Positions 19,979 to 28,001 of a DNA stretch of 64,000 bases are shown here, one piece after another. Each line of letters starts with the position of its first letter. The first letter of the stretch is position 1. The stretch is from the NCBI RefSeq assembly GCF_900115475.1, contig NZ_FOWP01000019.1, positions 1 through 64,000 of the forward strand, given 5' to 3'. The notes beneath the pieces were generated by a model that saw only the letters and a list, made by a program, of their open reading frames with translations, searched no databases and had not been told where the DNA came from. The stretch comes from Ectopseudomonas composti (GTDB lineage: Bacteria > Pseudomonadota > Gammaproteobacteria > Pseudomonadales > Pseudomonadaceae). Position numbers and translations under genes: made by a program.

Positions 19979-21373
19979 ATGCACGATCCGCACAGCGAGC
20001 GCATGAGCAGTAGCGAGACCCGCGCGGCCGGCGGCCTGGCCATGGTCTTCGCGTTTCGTATGCTGGGCATGTTCATGGTGCTGCCAGTGCTGGCCACCTA
20101 TGGCATGGATCTGGCGGGCAGTACGCCTGCGCTGATCGGCCTGGCCATCGGTGCCTACGGTCTGACCCAGGCTGTGTTGCAAATTCCCTTCGGCATCATC
20201 AGCGACCGAATCGGTAGGCGTCCGGTGATTTATGTCGGCCTGTTGATCTTCGCCGCTGGCAGCGTGCTGGCGGCCAATGCCGATTCGATCTGGGGCGTGA
20301 TTGCCGGGCGTGTGCTGCAGGGCGCCGGGGCGATCTCCGCCGCGGTGATGGCGCTGTTGTCGGATCTGACCCGTGAGCAGCACCGGACCAAGGCCATGGC
20401 GATGATCGGCATGAGCATCGGTCTGTCGTTTGCGGTGGCCATGGTGGTCGGGCCGCTGCTGACCCGCGCCTTTGGTCTATCCGGTCTGTTCTGGGCGACG
20501 GCGGCGATGGCGTTGCTCGGCATTCTGATCGTCGCCGGCGTCGTGCCGAAAGACGCCGGCCCGCTGCAGCATCGTGAGTCCGGCGTTGCAGCGCAGACGC
20601 TGTGGCCGACCCTCAAGCACAGAGACCTGCTGCGTCTGGACTTCGCCATCCTGGCCCTGCATGCGGTGCTCATGGCCAGTTTCGTCGCTCTGCCGCTGGC
20701 GCTGGTGGAGCAGGGCGGGTTGGTCAAGGAAGAGCACTGGTGGGTGTATCTCACCGCGCTGTTGATCGGTTTCTTCGGCATGGTGCCCTTCATCATCTAT
20801 GGCGAGAAAAAACGCCAGATGAAGCGTGTGCTGCTCGGCGCCGTCAGCGTATTACTGGTCTGCGAGCTGTACTTCGCCTTCTTTGGCAACAGCCTGCGCG
20901 CGCTGGTGCTGGGCATCGTGGTGTTCTTCACGGCCTTCAATCTGCTTGAAGCCTCGCTGCCATCGCTGGTCAGCAAGGTGGCGCCAGCCGGTGGCAAGGG
21001 CACGGCGATGGGCGTCTATTCCACCAGTCAGTTCCTCGGCGCCGCGCTGGGCGGCATTCTTGGTGGCTGGCTGTACCAGCACGTCGGCCTGGGCGGTGTG
21101 TTCATCGGCTGCGCCGCGCTCTGTGCAATTTGGCTGGCTATTGCTGTTACTATGCGCGAACCGCCGTACGTGACCAGTTTGCGCCTGCCGCTCGATGCCG
21201 CGGCACTGGCCGATGTCGGACTGGTCGAACGCCTCAAGGCGACGCCGGGAGTGGCGGACGCCGTGGTGGTGGTCGACGAAGCGGCCATCTATATCAAAGT
21301 CGATACCCAACAAGTGGATCGCACGACGCTGGAAAGCCTGATCGTATCGGCGCCAGCGGCGTGCCGAGTCTAG
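19979..21373 (+). CDS. MFS transporter with C-terminal soluble extension
   Basis: Major facilitator superfamily permease, 464 aa, twelve predicted membrane helices in residues about 20-395; family hints include the GIISDRIGRRPVIYVGLLIF loop between TM2 and TM3. After the last helix come about 70 residues (from TSLRLPLDAAALADVGLVER to SAPAACRV) that look like a small alpha/beta domain rather than membrane. Substrate unknown; multidrug efflux is the usual guess for this family. The frame is open far upstream into uvrA, but the start at 19979, with a TAGAATCG -10-like element 35 bp before it, is the first plausible Met. It is followed 9 bp later by ssb, the order seen in P. aeruginosa. Confidence 0.9.
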   Translation: MHDPHSERMSSSETRAAGGLAMVFAFRMLGMFMVLPVLATYGMDLAGSTPALIGLAIGAYGLTQAVLQIPFGIISDRIGRRPVIYVGLLIFAAGSVLAANADSIWGVIAGRVLQGAGAISAAVMALLSDLTREQHRTKAMAMIGMSIGLSFAVAMVVGPLLTRAFGLSGLFWATAAMALLGILIVAGVVPKDAGPLQHRESGVAAQTLWPTLKHRDLLRLDFAILALHAVLMASFVALPLALVEQGGLVKEEHWWVYLTALLIGFFGMVPFIIYGEKKRQMKRVLLGAVSVLLVCELYFAFFGNSLRALVLGIVVFFTAFNLLEASLPSLVSKVAPAGGKGTAMGVYSTSQFLGAALGGILGGWLYQHVGLGGVFIGCAALCAIWLAIAVTMREPPYVTSLRLPLDAAALADVGLVERLKATPGVADAVVVVDEAAIYIKVDTQQVDRTTLESLIVSAPAACRV

Positions 21374-21382
21374 GAGAACGTT

Positions 21383-21874
21383 ATGGCCCGTGGGGTTAAC
21401 AAAGTCATTCTGGTCGGTACCTGCGGCCAGGACCCGGAAACACGCTACCTGCCCAGCGGCAACGCAGTCACCAACCTGAGCCTGGCTACCAGCGAGCAGT
21501 GGACCGACAAGCAGACCGGGCAGAAGGTCGAGAAGACCGAATGGCACCGCGTCGCCCTGTTCGGCAAGGTTGCCGAGATCGCTGGCGAGTACCTGCGCAA
21601 GGGTTCGCAGGTATACATCGAAGGCAAACTGCAGACTCGCGAGTGGGAAAAGGACGGCATCAAGCGTTACACCACCGAGATCATCGTCGACATGCAGGGC
21701 ACCATGCAGCTGCTGGGCGGCCGTCCGAGCGGTGACGAAGGTGGTGCCCCGCGCCAATCGCGCCCGGCCCCGCAGCGTGAGCAGCAACAAGCGCCGCGTC
21801 AGGAACGTCCTGCTCCGCAGCAGGTCCAGCCGGCGCCCGACTACGACAGCTTCGATGACGACATCCCGTTCTAA
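21383..21874 (+). CDS. ssb: Single-stranded DNA-binding protein
   Basis: SSB, 163 aa, binds ssDNA as a tetramer in replication, repair and recombination. N-terminal OB fold (ARGVNKVILVGTCGQDPETR, then WHRVALFGKVAEIAGEYLRK), a glutamine/proline-rich linker (about 115-150) and the acidic tip DDDIPF that docks partner proteins. TAGGAGAACGTT gives the Shine-Dalgarno. Confidence 0.98.
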   Translation: MARGVNKVILVGTCGQDPETRYLPSGNAVTNLSLATSEQWTDKQTGQKVEKTEWHRVALFGKVAEIAGEYLRKGSQVYIEGKLQTREWEKDGIKRYTTEIIVDMQGTMQLLGGRPSGDEGGAPRQSRPAPQREQQQAPRQERPAPQQVQPAPDYDSFDDDIPF

Positions 21875-21897
21875 GCGCGTGATACCGAGCTGATACG

Positions 21898-21929
21898 AAA
21901 ACCCCGAGCTGGCCTCGGGGTTTTTCTTT
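21898..21929. terminator. Terminator between ssb and gst
   Basis: AAAACCCCGAG (21898-21908) pairs with CTCGGGGTTTT (21914-21924), loop CTGGC, followed by TCTTTA. The A/T flanks allow both directions, serving the convergent ssb and gst genes. Confidence 0.92.
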
Positions 21930-21935
21930 ATGGCT

Positions 21936-22541
21936 TCAGATCAGGCCTTCGGCCTTGAGCGCCTCAATCACTTTCGGGCGTGCAGCGATGCGCGCACGGT
22001 AGGCCTGCACGCTCGGCCACGGCTCAAGGGGGAAGCCGACCATGCCGGCCCAGCCCAGTACGGTGAACAGATAGCCATCGGCTACGGTGAAATGCTCACC
22101 CAGCAGGTATTCGCGCGCGCCCATCTCCGTCACGAGCCAGTTCAGGCGCTTGCTCAACAGCGCCTTGGCCGCGGCTTTCCAGTCTTCGCTCTGGGCCGGG
22201 TTGAACAGGCTGCCCATCGGTTTGTGTAGTTCTGTGGAGATGAAGCTCAGCCAGCTCTGCAACTGGTAGCGCGCTTCGCTGCCATTGGCTGGCGCCAGGC
22301 CGCTTTCGGGCCTGAGGTCGGCGATGTACTGCACGATGGCTGCTCCTTCAGTCAGTACCTTGCCGTTGTCCAGCACCAAGGCGGGGACATAGCCCTTGGC
22401 ATTGATCTCGGTGAAGTCGGCGCCTGACTCGGTGCGCTTGCTTTGAAGGTCGACCGCTTCCATCTCGAAGGCGATGCCGGCTTCGCGCAGGGCGATGTGT
22501 GGCGAAAGGGAGCAGGCGCCGGCTTTGTAGTACAGCTTCAT
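21936..22541 (-). CDS. gst: Glutathione S-transferase (beta-class like)
   Basis: GST, 201 aa, conjugating or reducing electrophiles with glutathione. The N-terminal thioredoxin fold carries Cys10 in YYKAGACSLSPHIALREAG, the catalytic Cys of beta-class bacterial GSTs; EGAAIVQYIADL contains the cis-Pro/Ser-like glutathione contact region. An all-helical domain follows. The start at 22541 is used because it gives the family N-terminus and follows AAGGAATC; an open frame runs on to 22667. Divergent from an HxlR regulator, which probably controls it. Confidence 0.93.
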   Translation of the reverse strand: MKLYYKAGACSLSPHIALREAGIAFEMEAVDLQSKRTESGADFTEINAKGYVPALVLDNGKVLTEGAAIVQYIADLRPESGLAPANGSEARYQLQSWLSFISTELHKPMGSLFNPAQSEDWKAAAKALLSKRLNWLVTEMGAREYLLGEHFTVADGYLFTVLGWAGMVGFPLEPWPSVQAYRARIAARPKVIEALKAEGLI

Positions 22542-22607
22542 GTGAGATTCCTTGTGGGGTGGCAGGTGTACGCGAAGGAGCTTACTCTTCGCTTTCTTTT
22601 CGGCAAG

Positions 22608-22623
22608 TACCCACCTTTTGGTA
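22608..22623. promoter_or_regulatory. Candidate HxlR-type operator between gst and its regulator
   Basis: TACC (22608-22611) and GGTA (22620-22623) form an inverted repeat with an 8-bp spacer in the 100-bp divergent gap. HxlR/DUF24 regulators often bind short TAC..GTA palindromes. The arms are short, so this is a prediction. Confidence 0.35.
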
Positions 22624-22641
22624 AGTTTTGGAGGCGCTTTG

Positions 22642-23055
22642 ATGGTCGATGATTTTCGCCCTGGCAATGTATTCAGTGGTGTCTGCCCGGCGCGGCATGT
22701 GCTGACGGTGATTGCCGATAAGTGGTCGCTGTTGCTGATTCATGCCCTGGCTCACGGTGGGGTGCTGCGTACTGCCGAGCTGCGCCGCCGCGTCGAGGGT
22801 ATATCGGAGAAAATGCTGATTCAGACGCTGCGCCGCCTCGAACGCTTCGGCCTGGTGTCACGCCAGGCTCATGCCGAGGTACCGCCACGTGTGGAATATG
22901 CGCTGACACCCCTGGGGCATTCGTTGAGCGAGCCGATTCGGGCGCTCGATCATTGGGTGGAAAGCCATGTCGTCGAGATCGCCCGGGCGCAGCAGGTTTT
23001 CGATCAGACCAATGCTCCGGCTCCTGCCGCGCCTCTGGGCGTGATTGCAGGGTGA
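22642..23055 (+). CDS. HxlR/DUF24 family transcriptional regulator
   Basis: Winged-helix regulator, 137 aa. The HxlR pattern is clear: CPARHVLTVIADKWSLLLIH (N-terminal conserved Cys at residue 14, the redox-sensing position in several homologues), then RRVEGISEKMLIQTLRRLER as the recognition region and a wing ending PPRVEYALTPLG. GGAGG at 22630-22634 supports the ATG at 22642. Probable target: the divergent gst, suggesting electrophile or thiol stress sensing; this is inference from layout. Confidence 0.9.
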   Translation: MVDDFRPGNVFSGVCPARHVLTVIADKWSLLLIHALAHGGVLRTAELRRRVEGISEKMLIQTLRRLERFGLVSRQAHAEVPPRVEYALTPLGHSLSEPIRALDHWVESHVVEIARAQQVFDQTNAPAPAAPLGVIAG

Positions 23056-23140
23056 CGGCTCAGGGTAAAACCAGCAGAATATCGGCCATCGTGGCCGCCA
23101 TACCGGCAGGCAGAACAATTCTGGAGTCACCCGAACCACC

Positions 23141-24025
23141 ATGCGTATGCGCCTGATGCTGCTGGGCGGCGGTAGTGCCCTGGGGCAAGCGCTGATCCGT
23201 CTTGGCGCCGAGGAAGACATCGGCTTCCTCGCGCCGCGTCCGCCAGAAGACGGCTGGGACGCCGCTAGTCTCACTGAGCTGCTCGACGATACCCGTCCGG
23301 ATGCGCTGATCAACCTGGCTTACTACTTCGACTGGTTCCAGGCCGAGTCGATAACCGAGTCACGCCTGCAGACGCAGGAGCGCGCGGTGGAGAGGCTGGC
23401 CGAGCTGTGCCAGCACCACTCCATCGTGTTGCTGCAGCCGTCCAGCTATCGGGTGTTCGATGGCTCGCGAGTCACTGCCTACAGCGAAAAGGAAGAGCCG
23501 CTCCCCCTGGGGCTGCGTGGTCAGGCGTTGTGGCGTCTGGAGCAGAGCGTGCGGGCGATCTGCCCGCGGCACGTGCTGCTGCGCTTCGGCTGGCTGCTCG
23601 ATGACAGTCGGGAAGGGCTGCTGGGGCGCTTTCTGCAGCGTGCCGAGCGCGACGATGCCCTTTATCTCGCCGATGACCGGCGCGGCAATCCCACCCCGGT
23701 GGATGATGCCGCGCGGGTGATTCTGGCGGTGCTCAAGCAGCTCGACTGCGAGTCGCCCTTGTGGGGCACCTATCATTACGGTGGTCACGAGGCCAGCACA
23801 TCGCTGAGTCTGGGGCAGGCGGTGCTGAGCGAGGCGCGCCACTATCGCAGCAATCTGGTCGAGGACGTCGCGCCACAGGCACACGCTGCTCGCCCGGATG
23901 TGGTCGATGAGCCGCAGCACGCAGTACTGGCCTGCAAGAAGATTCTTCATACCTTTGGCATCAAGCCGCGCGCCTGGCGCTCCGCTTTGCCGGCGCTTCT
24001 GGATCGTTATTACCGTCATGGCTGA
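23141..24025 (+). CDS. RmlD-like sugar-nucleotide-binding protein
   Basis: 294 aa, resembles dTDP-4-dehydrorhamnose reductase (RmlD) and other extended SDR proteins. The N-terminal glycine motif is LLGGGSALGQALIRLG, and VFDGSRVTAYSEKEEPLPLG matches the RmlD substrate region. Where active members have Tyr-x-x-x-Lys, this protein reads GLRGQALWRLEQ, so the catalytic Tyr/Lys pair seems lost. It overlaps the next gene by 8 bp. From memory a similar pair (PA4069-PA4068) precedes oprG in P. aeruginosa. A binding or accessory role is likely; the true substrate is unknown. Confidence 0.8.
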   Translation: MRMRLMLLGGGSALGQALIRLGAEEDIGFLAPRPPEDGWDAASLTELLDDTRPDALINLAYYFDWFQAESITESRLQTQERAVERLAELCQHHSIVLLQPSSYRVFDGSRVTAYSEKEEPLPLGLRGQALWRLEQSVRAICPRHVLLRFGWLLDDSREGLLGRFLQRAERDDALYLADDRRGNPTPVDDAARVILAVLKQLDCESPLWGTYHYGGHEASTSLSLGQAVLSEARHYRSNLVEDVAPQAHAARPDVVDEPQHAVLACKKILHTFGIKPRAWRSALPALLDRYYRHG

Positions 24026-24941
24026 AATTCTCGTAACCGGCGGCGCCGGTTTTATCGGCTCGCACCTGGTCGATGCCTTGTTGGCTGCAGGCCATGGCGT
24101 GCGCGTGCTGGACAACCTGTCCATGGGCAAGCGCAGCAACCTGCCGTTGGATAATCCGAACCTGCAGTTCATCGAGGGTGATGTCGCCGATGCCGAGGTG
24201 GTCGCCAAGTCGGTCGCTGGCTGCATGGGTGTCGCGCATCTGGCCGCCGTTGCCTCGGTGCAGGCGTCGGTGGATGACCCGGTCGCCACTCATCAAAGCA
24301 ACTTCATCGGCACCCTGAATGTCTGCGAAGCCATGCGTCAGCATGGCGTGCGACGTGTTGTCTATGCCTCCAGCGCGGCGGTCTATGGCAACAACGGCGA
24401 GGGCGTGGCAATCGATGAGGCCACCGCCAAGGCGCCCTTGACGCCTTATGCAGCGGACAAGCTGGCCAGCGAGCACTACCTTGATTTCTATCGCCGCCAG
24501 CATGGCTTCGAGCCGGCGGTGTTTCGCTTCTTCAATATCTTCGGGCCGCGTCAGGACCCTTCATCGCCATACTCCGGTGTGATCAGCATCTTCACCCAGC
24601 GCGCGCAGCAGGGCTTGCCGATCAGTGTCTTCGGCGATGGTGAGCAGACCCGCGATTTCTTCTACGTCGGTGACCTGATCGCCCTGCTGATGCAGGCGCT
24701 GCTCGCTGAAGCGGTCGTCGCCGAACCGGTCAATGTCGGCTGGAATCAGGCTGTCAGCCTCAATCAGTTGCTGACAGAGGTCGGTGCGCTGTGCGCAGGC
24801 CTGCCACCCGTGACGCATTTGCCGGCCCGTGCTGGCGATATCCGCCACTCGCGTGCCGACAACGCGCGCTTGTTGGCGCATTATCAGATGCCGCAGCAGA
24901 CGCCGCTGCACGAAGGTTTGCGTCAGTTGCTCGGCATGTGA
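24018..24941 (+). CDS. NAD-dependent epimerase/dehydratase
   Basis: Extended short-chain dehydrogenase, 307 aa, of the UDP-glucose 4-epimerase group. Seen: cofactor motif TGGAGFIGSHLVDALL, catalytic Ser in YASSAAVYG and Tyr-x-x-x-Lys in PYAADKLASE, then PAVFRFFNIFGPRQDP and a DFFYVGDLI segment. The start at 24018 lies inside the previous gene. Probably acts on a nucleotide sugar for surface polysaccharide; no other sugar genes surround it, so the product is not predictable. Confidence 0.88.
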   Translation: MAEILVTGGAGFIGSHLVDALLAAGHGVRVLDNLSMGKRSNLPLDNPNLQFIEGDVADAEVVAKSVAGCMGVAHLAAVASVQASVDDPVATHQSNFIGTLNVCEAMRQHGVRRVVYASSAAVYGNNGEGVAIDEATAKAPLTPYAADKLASEHYLDFYRRQHGFEPAVFRFFNIFGPRQDPSSPYSGVISIFTQRAQQGLPISVFGDGEQTRDFFYVGDLIALLMQALLAEAVVAEPVNVGWNQAVSLNQLLTEVGALCAGLPPVTHLPARAGDIRHSRADNARLLAHYQMPQQTPLHEGLRQLLGM

Positions 24942-24952
24942 GGCGAGCCCAC

Positions 24953-24980
24953 GAAAAAGCCGGCGAGAGCCGGCTTTTTC
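24953..24980. terminator. Bidirectional terminator between epimerase and oprG
   Basis: GAAAAAGCCGGC (24953-24964) and GCCGGCTTTTTC (24969-24980) form a perfect 12-bp stem with a GAGA loop; it serves both convergent genes. Confidence 0.93.
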
Positions 24981-24996
24981 ATTTCTGCGAGTGCTA

Positions 24997-25689
24997 TCAG
25001 AACTTGTAGCCCAGGCCGACCATGTAGACGAAGGGGTCTACATCCACATCGACCTTGGCGCGCACGCCGAGGGCGTTGTTGTCGACATAGGCGGTGGTGT
25101 CGATATCGATGTAGCGTACCTGGGCGTTGAGCATCAGGCTGTCAGTCAGCATGTAGTCTGCACCCACTTGCCAGGCCAGACCCCAGGAGTTCTTGGCGCG
25201 GAAGTTGTCGAAGCCGTTGGCGCTGGCTGCGCTGCCCACGTGCTCGTCGAAAATCCAGGTGTAATTGATACCGGCGCCGACGTAGGGCTGGAAGGCCGAC
25301 TTGGCGTCCAGCGGGTAGTACACCAGGCTCAGGGTCGGCGGCAGGTGCTTGAGGCTGCCCAGCTTGCCGTTGGCCGCATCGAGGATGGTGCCCTTGATCT
25401 TCACGTCGTGCTCGAACGGCGTGGCCGCCAGCAGCTCGATGCCCAGATTGTCGGTGAGCATGTAGGCGAAGTTCAGGCCCAGCTGAGTGTCACTGCTCAT
25501 GGTTGCTTTACCGCCGAGGTCGGTGCCGGCGAGGCCGCCGCGATCGACCTTGACGCTGGAAGAGTCAGCGTCGGGGTTGACGGTGATGGCACCGGCGCGG
25601 ATGAGGATGTCGCCAGCCTGGTGGGCTTGAGCGGCAGGGGCGGCGATGGCCAGGGCCAGCAGAGAGGCAGTGAACAGTGACTTGTACAT
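24997..25689 (-). CDS. oprG: Outer-membrane protein OprG (OmpW family)
   Basis: OmpW/OprG eight-stranded beta-barrel, 230 aa, thought to pass small hydrophobic molecules across the outer membrane. Signal peptide about residues 1-22 (YKSLFTASLLALAIAAPAAQ then A-H). Family features: the HQAGDILIRAGAITVNPD start of the mature protein, LPPTLSLVYYPLD and the terminal GLGYKF with C-terminal Phe. In P. aeruginosa oprG is induced at low oxygen through Anr and affected by iron; a matching ANR-type box is present upstream here. Confidence 0.95.
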   Translation of the reverse strand: MYKSLFTASLLALAIAAPAAQAHQAGDILIRAGAITVNPDADSSSVKVDRGGLAGTDLGGKATMSSDTQLGLNFAYMLTDNLGIELLAATPFEHDVKIKGTILDAANGKLGSLKHLPPTLSLVYYPLDAKSAFQPYVGAGINYTWIFDEHVGSAASANGFDNFRAKNSWGLAWQVGADYMLTDSLMLNAQVRYIDIDTTAYVDNNALGVRAKVDVDVDPFVYMVGLGYKF

Positions 25690-25732
25690 AGCGAGCTCCA
25701 GTTCGAGTCGGTTGTGTCTTTGGCTGGAATCA

Positions 25733-25773
25733 ATGCTAAGCCAAGCAACAATTCACTTTTTGACCTGGCTCAA
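25733..25773 (-). promoter_or_regulatory. Candidate ANR/FNR box and -10 of oprG
   Basis: TTGACCTGGCTCAA at 25760-25773 matches TTGAT-N4-ATCAA at 8 of 10 positions. On the reverse strand, TAGCAT at 25738-25733 is a plausible -10. With transcription starting near 25726 the box is centred at about -40.5, the place used by class II FNR-type activators. Confidence 0.6.
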
Positions 25774-25807
25774 TAGATCGGTGGGCTCTGCTGCGGTGTT
25801 TTGTCCA

Positions 25808-25843
25808 TTGCTTCGAATGAAACTCTAGATGATAATGTTTCTC
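25808..25843 (+). promoter_or_regulatory. Candidate promoter with Fur-like site before the TonB2 module
   Basis: TTGCTT (25808-25813) and GATAAT (25831-25836) are 17 bp apart. The -10 lies within CTAGATGATAATGTTTCTC (25825-25843), which has one perfect GATAAT hexamer and partial neighbours relative to the Fur consensus. The Fur call is weak: only one half is good. Confidence 0.35.
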
Positions 25844-25881
25844 TTTTTGAAGCAAGCCTGTCTGTCGAGGACCCTCTGCGC

Positions 25882-26655
25882 ATGAATCGCTTCCCCCTCC
25901 GTTCCCTGGCCGTGGCCCTGATGCTGAGCAGCGTCTCGCTGGCTGCTGCGCCACTGGATGCAGCGCTGGACGAAAGTCAGCGCCTGGCCGCCGAGGCCAA
26001 GGCCTCTCAGGGCCGTGTTGAGCAGTTGGATGATGCCAGCCGTGAGATGCTCAACGAGTACCGCAATGCCCTGCAGCAGGCTGAGGCATTGAAAGGTTAT
26101 AACAGTCAGCTTCGTGATCTGGTCGAAGCCCAGCGCAAGGAGCTGACCAGCTACCAGAAGCAGCTCGACGGTATCGAGCGGACCCAGGAAGCGGTGAGCC
26201 CGCAGATGGTCAAGATGGTCGAGGTGCTGGGCGAGTTCATCGCCGCCGACCTGCCTTTCCTGCCCGAAGAGCGCGAGGATCGCCTGGCCCAGTTGCAGGA
26301 TCTGCTGCCGCGCGCTGATGTCAGCCTGGCGGACAAGTACCGCCGCATCCTCGAGGCCTATCAGATCGAGAGCGATTACGGCCGCACCCTGGAAGCCTGG
26401 CGTGGCGAACTGAATCAGGCAGATGGCGGTTCGCGCAGCGTCGAATTCCTGCGCCTGGGGCGCAGCATGCTCTACTACCAGACCCTGGATGCACATGAGA
26501 GTGGCTGGTGGAACCCGCAGAGCAAAGCCTGGGAAGTGCTCGACGGTAGTGCTCGTCGCCCGCTGAACCAGGCTATCGCCATCGCCCGTCAGCAGCAGGC
26601 ACCTGCCGTGCTGTCCCTGCCGATCAAGACCCTGGCCCAGGAGGCCGCACAATGA
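25882..26655 (+). CDS. DUF3450 periplasmic protein, TonB2 module
   Basis: 257 aa with a signal peptide (about 1-23, ending LAAAPLDA) and a coiled-coil first half rich in Gln/Glu/Lys (residues about 25-110). The second half (FIAADLPFLPEEREDRLAQL, then RKILEAYQIESDYGRTLEAW-like text) matches DUF3450. This family almost always heads TtpC-ExbB-ExbD-TonB-TPR clusters, as in Vibrio and Shewanella. It probably supports the Ton motor on the periplasmic side; exact role unknown. The start at 25882 gives the signal peptide. The stop overlaps the next gene by 4 bp. Confidence 0.88.
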   Translation: MNRFPLRSLAVALMLSSVSLAAAPLDAALDESQRLAAEAKASQGRVEQLDDASREMLNEYRNALQQAEALKGYNSQLRDLVEAQRKELTSYQKQLDGIERTQEAVSPQMVKMVEVLGEFIAADLPFLPEEREDRLAQLQDLLPRADVSLADKYRRILEAYQIESDYGRTLEAWRGELNQADGGSRSVEFLRLGRSMLYYQTLDAHESGWWNPQSKAWEVLDGSARRPLNQAIAIARQQQAPAVLSLPIKTLAQEAAQ

Positions 26656-28001
26656 GTCGTCGTGTTGTAGCCGTACTGGCGCTCAGCCTGTTGCCGGCAC
26701 TGGCCGCCATGGCCGAAACTCTCAATCCCGATCAATTGCTGCAGCGCATTCGCAGCGAGCGAGCGGCTGAAGTCAGTGCCATGCAGGAACGCGAGCAGGC
26801 GTTTCTCGCCAAGCGTAGCGAGCAGGCGCAACTGCTGGCCAGCGCTCGCTCCGCGCTGAATACGCAGAAAGCCGAAAGCGAACGTCTGAAAGCCGAATTC
26901 GATCGTCAGGAAGCCGAGCTTGCCGAGCAGGAAAAGCTGCTGGCGCAGCGCGTCGGTCACCTCGGTGAACTGTTCGGCGTGGTGCGTCAAAGTGCCGGTG
27001 ACGTCGCCGGGCAATGGCAAGACAACCTGCTCAACGCTCAGTATCCGGAGCGCCTGAAGCGCCTCAAGGCACTGGCTGAGAGCCGTTCGCTGCCTTCCGC
27101 TGACGACCTGGACGGCTACTGGATGATGCTGCTCGAAGACCTGGCCGCCAGCGGCCGTATCGAGCGCCTGCAACTGCCGGTGGTGAATGCCGATGGTTCG
27201 CGTCAGGAGCAGCAGGTGCTGCGTGTCGGCGCGTTCGCCGTATATGGTGAGGATGCCTTCCTGCGTTACGACGCCGATGCCGGGCAACTGGTGGCGCCGC
27301 CGCGTCAGCCGTACGGCCTGGGCCAGGTCGAGGACTACCTGAGCAGCAACGATGCACTCGCCACGCTGCCCATCGACCCGAGCCGCGGCAGCCTGCTGGC
27401 GCAACTCCAGCAGCAGCCAACCCTGTGGGATCGTTTGCAGCAGGGTGGTCTGGTCGGATGGGTGATCGTCGTGCTGGGTGCTTTCGGCCTGCTGCTCGCT
27501 GTGTGGCGCATGGTCTACCTCGCTCGCGTTGGCAGTGGCGTCAAGGCGCAGATGCATGACCTCAGCGCGCCACGCAATGACAACCCGCTGGGCCGCGTGA
27601 TCGGCGTGCTGGGTAACAAGCCGCAACTGGCCGATCTGGAAACCCTGGAGCTGAAGCTGGACGAAGCGATCCTGCAGGAGACGCCACCGCTGGAGAAAGG
27701 CCAGGGCCTGCTAAAGCTACTCGCCGCCGTTGCACCGCTGCTCGGCTTGCTGGGCACCGTGACCGGCATGATCGTGACCTTCCAGGCCATCACCCAGAGC
27801 GGTGGCGGCGATTCTCGCCTGATGGCAGACGGTATTTCCCAGGCGCTGGTGACCACCGTGCTGGGTCTGGTGGTGGCTATTCCGCTGCTGTTCCTGCACA
27901 GCCTGTTGGCCAGTCGCAGCAAGGGCCTGATCCAGATTCTGGAGCAGCAGAGCGCCGGCCTGATCGCCCTGCACCTGTCGGGAGCGCCGCGCCGTGACTG
28001 A
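26652..28001 (+). CDS. TtpC-like MotA/TolQ/ExbB protein
   Basis: 449 aa, a chimeric ExbB-like protein. Signal peptide about 1-21, then a periplasmic coiled coil (about 40-105) and globular part, a first membrane helix around 265-290 (GLVGWVIVVLGAFGLLLAVW), and a MotA/TolQ/ExbB domain with helices near 350-375 (LLKLLAAVAPLLGLLGTVTG) and 395-420. This is the layout of TtpC of the Vibrio TonB2 system, needed together with ExbB2-ExbD2-TonB2. It overlaps its neighbours by 4 and 8 bp, which points to one translation-coupled operon. Confidence 0.9.
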   Translation: MSRRVVAVLALSLLPALAAMAETLNPDQLLQRIRSERAAEVSAMQEREQAFLAKRSEQAQLLASARSALNTQKAESERLKAEFDRQEAELAEQEKLLAQRVGHLGELFGVVRQSAGDVAGQWQDNLLNAQYPERLKRLKALAESRSLPSADDLDGYWMMLLEDLAASGRIERLQLPVVNADGSRQEQQVLRVGAFAVYGEDAFLRYDADAGQLVAPPRQPYGLGQVEDYLSSNDALATLPIDPSRGSLLAQLQQQPTLWDRLQQGGLVGWVIVVLGAFGLLLAVWRMVYLARVGSGVKAQMHDLSAPRNDNPLGRVIGVLGNKPQLADLETLELKLDEAILQETPPLEKGQGLLKLLAAVAPLLGLLGTVTGMIVTFQAITQSGGGDSRLMADGISQALVTTVLGLVVAIPLLFLHSLLASRSKGLIQILEQQSAGLIALHLSGAPRRD

